A DNA stretch of 9,304 nt from Candidatus Aenigmatarchaeota archaeon. Its GTDB lineage: Archaea > Aenigmatarchaeota > Aenigmatarchaeia > PWEA01 > JAGHBM01. Made by a program: the position numbers and the translations under genes. The stretch covers positions 1-9,304 of the forward strand of contig JAGHBM010000064.1 of assembly GCA_021160955.1 (NCBI GenBank), given 5' to 3'. Numbering within the stretch: position 1 is the stretch's first letter; each line of letters begins with the position of its first letter. This document shows, in pieces, positions 4,545 to 9,304 of this stretch. The notes beneath the pieces are model-generated. The model had not been told where the DNA came from, did not search any database, and saw only the letters and a list, made by a program, of their open reading frames with translations.

Positions 4545-6562
4545 CCAGATTCTTCTTCCAATACTATTCTCACGTAAGGTTTCGTTATCAGTTTGCTTTT
4601 TGGTATTTTTAAATTGCTTATAAGTTGCTCGATGTCTTCTTTTGAAGAACTTCTAAATTCAACGAAATATTTTTTCTTACCCTTTATGTAGACACGATCA
4701 TATAATATTTGTACATTCCCCTTTTTGTACATCGTTCTTTCTTTTTTTATGGTTTTGCCTACTCTGTACCCCAAAGAGAGAAGATGAGATATTATATCAA
4801 CTTTCAGTTGAGGGATCTCAAGCTCCCTAACAACGTCTAATTTTTCAGATGGTAATCTCAATTTGAACGTCAAAGAATATTTTGGAGTATGATTTCTTTC
4901 TTCTCTAACTCTCATAAATTCTCTCAAGTCGAGTTCGCTTTCATACGGTTTTATGAAGTACGTGTCTACTTGAGTTACTGTTTTGATTTTTTTGCAATCT
5001 TTGAGAAACTCTTTCAGCTTAGGAGAACATTTCACCTTGACTTGTGTTACCTCTTTTCCGCTTCTGCCATCTACGAGAGGGTTGTATTTGTTTATTACTG
5101 TGACATCAGCGTCTTTAAGTGTCGGCTCTATGAAGAGGAAATACATGGGGAAAACCGTGTGAAGAACCCTATCGAGGATTGTTTGCATGTCTTCACCAGA
5201 TCTTTTCACATCCCTGACCAGTCTCTTTAGAAGGAGATGATGAGTTTCACTTTCCACAACAATTTTCAAGTCCATATATTTTTTAAGGTCCTTGTAAAAA
5301 GTGTATAATCCTTCAACAACTACTACATTCCTAATGTTTTTGGTCTCGTATCCTATTCTTCTTCCATGTTTGAAGCTGTACTTTGGTATCTTGACACTCT
5401 TTGTACCTTTCTTTATACTCTCCAATACACTTCTAATGTATTCGAAGTCCATGAGTTTGGGATGATCGAAGTTGTTTCCAAAGTTGGTTGCAAGCTCCCT
5501 TGAATTTTTCTTGTAAAACATATCAAGGTTTATAAGAGTTGCATTTAGTTTTTTGCTCAACATCTTTCCAAAGAATGATTTTCCAGATGCGGATGCACCA
5601 GCAATTCCAATAATTATTGGTGGTTTCTTTTTTGTTTTTTTGAGAAAATCTTTTACGTAGTTTATCCCTTCTTCTTGGTCAAGTACCTTTTTAGACTTTG
5701 TTGTCTTGGTGGTGATGGTTATGTGGTCAAATCTTTTTATCTTCTTTTTTATCTTTCTTTTCAAGTCATCGGATATTTTTTCTACGGTCTTAGCTGCAAC
5801 TTTCCCGTCAACTTCTATCTCGAGATCACCTATTAGGAATGGACCCGACTTTCTTATTCTTACATTGCCGATGTTCTTTATTCCCTTGACACCTTTTGCG
5901 ATTTTTCTTATTTTGTCAACCAATTCTGGTTCTGGACAGACATCCATCAAATCGAAGATCGCGTTTTTTCCGAACGTTATCCCAATTTTTATAACGAATC
6001 CGCTTATGACAATTCCTACAATTGCCTCTGCCCAATGAAAGCCGAAGTAAGATAACAGAATTCCCAAGAAAACCGAAATCGTTGTATAAAAATCCATTCT
6101 TGATTCTTTGGCATCACTTACAAGGGCTTCAGAGTTGATTTCTATTCCGATCTTTTCCTCATATTTTGAGAGGACAAAAGAAGTGATCGCCGAAAACAAT
6201 GCTATAGTCAGTGCAGCGGATGGTAGTGTTATATCGTTCGGATGGAAAAATTTGTTTACAGATTCAATGAGTATTGTTGTCCCTGTGAATATTATAATAG
6301 AAGAAATTATGAGAAGTGAAATCGTTTCTGCCTTGTAAAATCCATATGGAAATTTCTCTGTTGGCTTTCTCTGAGCAATCTTTAGTCCAACGTAGGCCGT
6401 TGCCGATGATATCAAGTCCGAGAGGGAGTGAATTGAATCTGCCAGAAGTGCGACACTTCCAGAAATTATCCAGCCCAAGAATTTTATCATACTTAGAAAG
6501 AGATTTACGATGGCGCAGTTTTTTGCAGCTTCTGAACCTTTTTTGATATTCCTTCGCGCCAT
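4541..6562 (-). CDS. Fusion: cation diffusion facilitator + uridine-kinase-like P-loop domain + CYTH-like domain
   Basis: Three parts lie in one 673-residue frame. Residues 1-205 are a CDF transporter with about six membrane segments; the metal motif SGSVALLADSIHSLSD gives H45/D49 in TM2, while TM5 reads SDAKESRMD, giving E153/D157 where HxxxD or DxxxD is usual. Residues about 210-288 fit the CDF cytoplasmic domain. Residues about 315-500 resemble uridine kinase/phosphoribulokinase: Walker A GASASGKS (322-329), NFDHP (364-368), IPKYSFKHGRR (392-402), VVVVEG (413-418), and lid-like LVRDVKRSG (448-456). Residues about 505-673 look like CYTH: QVDTYF (531-536), EFMRVREE, YSLTFKLRL, LGYRVGKTIKKER, VEFR. 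The usual ExExK is not seen; the nearest match is QVKVK (507-511). Kinase-CYTH fusions are known, as in plant TTM1/TTM2; joining both to a CDF pump is unusual. The transported metal and the reaction are unknown. It starts 59 bp after the cdc48 stop, with its own TATA-like box. Confidence 0.88.
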   Translation of the reverse strand: MARRNIKKGSEAAKNCAIVNLFLSMIKFLGWIISGSVALLADSIHSLSDLISSATAYVGLKIAQRKPTEKFPYGFYKAETISLLIISSIIIFTGTTILIESVNKFFHPNDITLPSAALTIALFSAITSFVLSKYEEKIGIEINSEALVSDAKESRMDFYTTISVFLGILLSYFGFHWAEAIVGIVISGFVIKIGITFGKNAIFDLMDVCPEPELVDKIRKIAKGVKGIKNIGNVRIRKSGPFLIGDLEIEVDGKVAAKTVEKISDDLKRKIKKKIKRFDHITITTKTTKSKKVLDQEEGINYVKDFLKKTKKKPPIIIGIAGASASGKSFFGKMLSKKLNATLINLDMFYKKNSRELATNFGNNFDHPKLMDFEYIRSVLESIKKGTKSVKIPKYSFKHGRRIGYETKNIRNVVVVEGLYTFYKDLKKYMDLKIVVESETHHLLLKRLVRDVKRSGEDMQTILDRVLHTVFPMYFLFIEPTLKDADVTVINKYNPLVDGRSGKEVTQVKVKCSPKLKEFLKDCKKIKTVTQVDTYFIKPYESELDLREFMRVREERNHTPKYSLTFKLRLPSEKLDVVRELEIPQLKVDIISHLLSLGYRVGKTIKKERTMYKKGNVQILYDRVYIKGKKKYFVEFRSSSKEDIEQLISNLKIPKSKLITKPYVRIVLEEESG

Positions 6563-6579
6563 GATTATTTTTTGGTTTT

Positions 6580-6596
6580 TGATAATTTAACTTTTG
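6580..6596 (-). promoter_or_regulatory. Predicted TATA box of the CDF-kinase-CYTH gene
   Basis: The minus strand reads AAAAGTTAAATTATC here, about 26 bp before ATG 6562, and no Shine-Dalgarno motif precedes that ATG. This suggests an independent leaderless transcript in addition to any read-through from cdc48. The hairpin at 6610-6634 lies just upstream of the box, a position where a regulator could bind. Confidence 0.5.
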
Positions 6597-6609
6597 TTTA
6601 GATTAGTTG

Positions 6610-6634
6610 CTACGTGGGGAATTACCCCACGTAG
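6610..6634 (-). other. 10-bp hairpin spanning the cdc48 stop codon
   Basis: CTACGTGGGG and CCCCACGTAG are perfect reverse complements separated by 5 nt. In the cdc48 mRNA the 5' arm encodes the last residues Y-V-G, the loop holds the TAA stop, and the 3' arm is the start of the untranslated region. No T-tract follows in the direction of cdc48 transcription (CAACTAATCTAAAC), so it is not a classical intrinsic terminator. It could be an RNA-stability or processing element, or a dyad operator upstream of the CDF-fusion promoter. Confidence 0.75.
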
Positions 6635-8907
6635 TCTATTTCCTTTATCTTCTTTTTCTTTTTCATGTCGAGTTTCTTGTAATATTCTCTAAGTTCTCTG
6701 GAAAGTGATGGACCTATTTCTTCAATTGCCTTTTTGAAGTGCTTCATCTTAACTTCCTTTGCATCTTTGTTCTCTCTCAATGCATTGAGCGCTGCCTCCC
6801 TGCAAACTGCTTCTATGTCTGCACCACTGTATCCGTCGGTCATCTTGGCGAGTTTCTTCAAATCAACATCCTTTGCGAGTGGCATATTTCTCGTGTGGAT
6901 CTCAAATACTTTCACTCTCGATTTCTCGTCCGGTTCAGGAACGAGTATTTGCCTGTCAAATCTTCCAGGTCTCAACAGCGCTGGATCTATTATATCAGGT
7001 CTGTTCGTTGCAGCTATGACAACCACATCATGGAGTTCTTCCAGACCGGACATTTCACTCAGCAACTGTGATACTACACGGCTCGTCACATCCGTGTCTG
7101 AATTCATTCCTCTCATCCTGGTGAGGGCATCTATCTCGTCAAAGAATATTACTGACGGTGCAACTTGTTTTGCCCTTCTGAAGACTTCTCTGACGCGCTT
7201 CTCAGATTCACCGACCCACTTTGACAACAGTTCGGGTCCCTTCACTGATATGAAGTTTGCATTACTTTCGGATGCAACGGCTCTTGCCAGTAACGTTTTA
7301 CCTGTACCTGGTGGACCGTAAAGCAGGATACCCTTGGCGGGTGTTATTCCCAACCTCTTGAACGCATCCGGGTACTTCAATGGCCATTCCACAGATTCTC
7401 TCAACTTTTCCTTGACTTCGTCGAGTCCACCTATGTCACTCCACTTGACGTTGGGAACTTCCACCAATACTTCCCTCATTGCGGAGGGCTGGACTATTTT
7501 CAACGCATACTCGAAGTCTTCTTTTTTGACTTTGAGTTTTTTGAGTATTTCTTCGGGTATTGGTTCGTCTTCTTCAAGCTTTGACAACTCTGGAATCACC
7601 CTTCTCAAAACATGCATCGCGGCTTCTTTTGCTAGGGCTTCAAGATCGGCACCGACAAATCCATGTGTCCTCTCCGCGAGCTCGTTCAAATCAACATCCT
7701 TTGCGAGTGGCATATTTCTCGTGTGAATTTCCAATATTTCCTTTCTTCCCTCTTTGTTCGGAACACCTATTTCAAGTTCTCTGTCAAATCTTCCCGGCCT
7801 TCTCAGCGCAGGATCGATGTCGTTCGGTCTGTTCGTTGCGGCTATGACTATTACTTTACCACGTCCCTTCAATCCGTCCATAAGTGTCAGCAACTGTGAA
7901 ACTACTCTTCTCTCTACTTCTCCTCTGGTCTCTTCTCTCTTCGGAGCGATCGAATCGATTTCATCTATGAAAATTATAGACGGTGCATTTTTCTCAGCTT
8001 CCTCAAATATCTTCCTCAAGTTCTCTTCGGATTGTCCGTACCACTTCGACATCACTTCAGGTCCATTTATCACGTAGAAGTTCGCTCCCGACTCGTTTGC
8101 AACTGCCTTAGCCAAGAGTGTTTTACCTGTACCAGGTGGACCGTAGAGCAGAACTCCCTTCGGAGGTTCTATTCCGAGCCTTTGGAAAAGTTCTGGATGT
8201 CTCATTGGGTACTCTATCATTTCCCTTATCTTCTTCACTTCCTCGTGGAGTCCACCTATGTCTTCATACGTAACCGATGGTATCTTCCTTTCTTCCATCT
8301 TAACTGCTTTTTCTTTTACTTCGATGTCAGTTGCCTCGGTGATTCTTACTATTCCATCTGGAACGGTTTTCACGACCATCAATTTTATTTCAGTTCCGAG
8401 TCCACTGAATGGTGCTCCCATATCCATTCCGAACTCTCTGAATATGTCCTCAAACATCGAATCAAAGGAACTTCTCCTGCTGACAACTGATGATGGAACG
8501 ACTATGTCACCCTTCGTTACGGGCCTCATGTACAGTTTCCTCTTCAATATCTCAGGATCTATTCTCAATATTATTCCTTCCTCTGCCGGTGCAAGTATCA
8601 CCTTCTTTGCATCCTTCACATCGGCCTTTCTCACTTTGGCCATATCTCCTATACCGATGCCAGCATTACTCCTAACCAAACCGTCTATCCTTATTATCTC
8701 CAGACCAATATCGTTCGGATACGCCCTTACTGCTATGGCACCGGTTTTATTGCTGCCCTCTATTTCTATTATGTCACCTTCTCTCACACCCAATTTTTTC
8801 ATTATACTCGAGTCTATTCGGGCTATGCCCTTACCATACTCATCCCTACTTGTGAGCTCTCCGACTTTCAACTTCACTTCTTTTTTATCCTTTTTTATGA
8901 TTCCCAT
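6622..8907 (-). CDS. Cdc48/VAT-type AAA+ ATPase (two AAA rings)
   Basis: This hexameric unfoldase (VCP/p97/Cdc48 family; VAT in Thermoplasma) extracts and unfolds proteins in the cytosol, probably feeding the proteasome. In 761-residue numbering: double-psi-barrel N-domain (about 8-95), second N-subdomain (about 100-170), D1 with GPPGTGKT (256-263), IIFIDE (311-316), pore loop KWYG and RPGRFDR; D2 with GPPGTGKT (531-538), VIFFDE (586-591), pore loop KWVG and RPGRFDR. Both rings look catalytically intact. GTG 8916 and ATG 8913 are in frame, but GAGGTG ends about 6 nt before ATG 8907, so 8907 is chosen. The C-terminus is lysine-rich and ends IDYVG; Tyr is third from last, not second from last as in the HbYX proteasome-docking motif. 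A 41-bp DNA stretch is identical in D1 and D2. It follows the small gene at 8918-9286 and is probably coupled to it. Confidence 0.97.
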   Translation of the reverse strand: MGIIKKDKKEVKLKVGELTSRDEYGKGIARIDSSIMKKLGVREGDIIEIEGSNKTGAIAVRAYPNDIGLEIIRIDGLVRSNAGIGIGDMAKVRKADVKDAKKVILAPAEEGIILRIDPEILKRKLYMRPVTKGDIVVPSSVVSRRSSFDSMFEDIFREFGMDMGAPFSGLGTEIKLMVVKTVPDGIVRITEATDIEVKEKAVKMEERKIPSVTYEDIGGLHEEVKKIREMIEYPMRHPELFQRLGIEPPKGVLLYGPPGTGKTLLAKAVANESGANFYVINGPEVMSKWYGQSEENLRKIFEEAEKNAPSIIFIDEIDSIAPKREETRGEVERRVVSQLLTLMDGLKGRGKVIVIAATNRPNDIDPALRRPGRFDRELEIGVPNKEGRKEILEIHTRNMPLAKDVDLNELAERTHGFVGADLEALAKEAAMHVLRRVIPELSKLEEDEPIPEEILKKLKVKKEDFEYALKIVQPSAMREVLVEVPNVKWSDIGGLDEVKEKLRESVEWPLKYPDAFKRLGITPAKGILLYGPPGTGKTLLARAVASESNANFISVKGPELLSKWVGESEKRVREVFRRAKQVAPSVIFFDEIDALTRMRGMNSDTDVTSRVVSQLLSEMSGLEELHDVVVIAATNRPDIIDPALLRPGRFDRQILVPEPDEKSRVKVFEIHTRNMPLAKDVDLKKLAKMTDGYSGADIEAVCREAALNALRENKDAKEVKMKHFKKAIEEIGPSLSRELREYYKKLDMKKKKKIKEIDYVG
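6857..7725 (-). repeat. 41-bp exact direct repeat inside cdc48 (6857-6897 and 7685-7725)
   Basis: The two AAA modules share 41 identical consecutive bases 828 bp apart, exactly 276 codons, encoding HTRNMPLAKDVDL after the RFDR motif in each ring. The flanking coding sequence of the two rings is much more divergent at the DNA level. Both protein segments are conserved in the family, but identical synonymous choices over 13 codons suggest a recent gene-conversion tract. Confidence 0.85.
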
Positions 8908-8912
8908 AAACA

Positions 8913-8920
8913 TCACCTCA
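8913..8920 (-). promoter_or_regulatory. Shine-Dalgarno of cdc48 overlapping the upstream stop codon
   Basis: The minus strand reads TGAGGTGATGTTTATG: the TGA (8920-8918) ends the upstream small gene and GAGGTG begins within it. GAGGTG directly abuts ATG 8913, which is too close to serve it, and is about 6 nt from ATG 8907, a normal distance. The overlap implies translational coupling of the two genes. Confidence 0.7.
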
Positions 8921-9286
8921 TTCTATTTTGATTTCCTTACCTTTTTTCTTCAGCTCCTCATAACTATCTTCATCGAGGAGCACTTTAAATACTTTGTAAT
9001 CTATTTTGTCTCTCCATTTTTTCATGTAGTTCAAGATCTTGTCCATCTCGTTCATAGCCACTATGAAAACCGAACTGTCAACCTTTATGTGGGGTATCTC
9101 ATCGAGTAATCCCTCTCTCCTGTATTCGTACACGTACTCGTTCTTTCTGATGGTTTGCTTCCAGCCGTACAACCCCCTGAAAAATTTGTTCCTCTCGTAC
9201 TTTGACTGGAACTTTTCCGTGTGACAATCGAAGCTTATCAACACTGCAACCCTGCCGTCCTTGTTTCTCTTTATGTTTATTCTCAT
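8918..9286 (-). CDS. Small hypothetical protein upstream of cdc48 (122 aa)
   Basis: I cannot name this protein. It has 122 residues, starts MRINIKRNKDGRVAVLISF, is highly charged and basic, and has no membrane segment or signal peptide. Distinct stretches are DCHTEKFQSKYERNKFFRGLYGWKQ (about 20-44), YEYRREGLLDEIPHIKVDSS (about 53-72) and a C-terminal half with a helix-strand pattern (MDKILNYMKKWRDKI) ending in lysine- and glutamate-rich sequence. ATG 9286 is supported by AAGGTG 7-8 nt upstream. Its stop codon overlaps the Shine-Dalgarno of cdc48, so the two are most likely one transcript and translationally coupled, which suggests, without proof, a role linked to the ATPase or protein turnover. 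The promoter lies beyond the window. Confidence 0.82.
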   Translation of the reverse strand: MRINIKRNKDGRVAVLISFDCHTEKFQSKYERNKFFRGLYGWKQTIRKNEYVYEYRREGLLDEIPHIKVDSSVFIVAMNEMDKILNYMKKWRDKIDYKVFKVLLDEDSYEELKKKGKEIKIE

Positions 9287-9291
9287 AGTGG

Positions 9292-9300
9292 CACACCTTC
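9292..9300 (-). promoter_or_regulatory. Shine-Dalgarno of the small gene upstream of cdc48
   Basis: The minus strand reads GAAGGTGTG, placing AAGGTG 7-8 nt before ATG 9286, complementary to the 16S rRNA tail at normal spacing. It contrasts with the apparently leaderless genes elsewhere in the window and implies an mRNA leader that starts beyond the window. Confidence 0.65.
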
Positions 9301-9304
9301 GCCA

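Noticed and set aside
5706..6546. Plus-strand open frames opposite the CDF fusion
   Set aside because: Hydrophobic translations mirror the transmembrane coding strand; no promoter or ribosome site supports them.
6610..6634. Rho-independent-type terminator after cdc48
   Set aside because: The stem is good but no T-tract follows on the cdc48 coding strand, and archaeal termination relies mainly on T-runs, so it is listed as a hairpin of unknown role.
8908..8916. cdc48 starts at GTG 8916 or ATG 8913
   Set aside because: The Shine-Dalgarno GAGGTG overlaps or abuts these codons; spacing is right only for ATG 8907.
6734..9109. Long plus-strand open frames opposite cdc48 (for example 6734-7321 and 8258-9109)
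   Set aside because: They are antisense to a strongly conserved gene, are Ser/Phe-rich low-complexity translations, and match no family.
1..9304. tRNA, rRNA, insertion sequence or transposase genes
   Set aside because: No tRNA-like cloverleaf, rRNA core sequence, transposase motif or paired terminal repeat with target duplication was seen.

Overview
The window is about 9.3 kb of AT-rich archaeal DNA. The gene set is archaeal throughout: RadB, a type II (archaeal/eukaryotic-class) methionine aminopeptidase, a two-ring Cdc48/VAT-type AAA ATPase and a DUF763 protein. RadB points to a euryarchaeal or related lineage rather than a crenarchaeon; the species cannot be named from this sequence alone. 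Several genes have a TATA-like box 23-33 bp before the start codon and no Shine-Dalgarno sequence, as expected for leaderless archaeal transcripts. The two genes at the right edge have clear Shine-Dalgarno motifs.

Layout: (1) positions 2-1150, plus strand, the 3' part of a YcaO-domain gene whose start lies before the window; (2) 1159-1854, minus strand, radB, ending 8 bp from the YcaO stop; (3) 1855-2178, a 324-bp non-coding interval holding the two promoters and a dense set of hairpins and short direct repeats; (4) 2179-3261, plus strand, a DUF763 protein with a helix-hairpin-helix; (5) 3280-3606, minus strand, a small unrecognised protein; (6) 3648-4544, plus strand, methionine aminopeptidase, divergent from the small gene over a 41-bp shared promoter; (7) 4541-6562, minus strand, a 673-residue fusion of a cation-diffusion-facilitator transporter, a uridine-kinase-like P-loop domain and a CYTH-like domain; (8) 6622-8907, minus strand, the Cdc48/VAT ATPase; (9) 8918-9286, minus strand, a small unrecognised protein directly upstream of cdc48 and probably translationally coupled to it.

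The genes do not form one pathway. Most are housekeeping functions: protein unfolding and turnover, N-terminal methionine removal, and recombination. They are arranged as short convergent and divergent units. The points most worth a second look are the CDF-kinase-CYTH fusion, the structured repeat interval between radB and the DUF763 gene (two 17-bp palindromes share a loop and differ by a compensated base pair), a 41-bp identical DNA stretch shared by the D1 and D2 halves of cdc48, a 10-bp hairpin whose loop contains the cdc48 stop codon, and a short sequence motif shared by the DUF763 protein and its convergent small neighbour.
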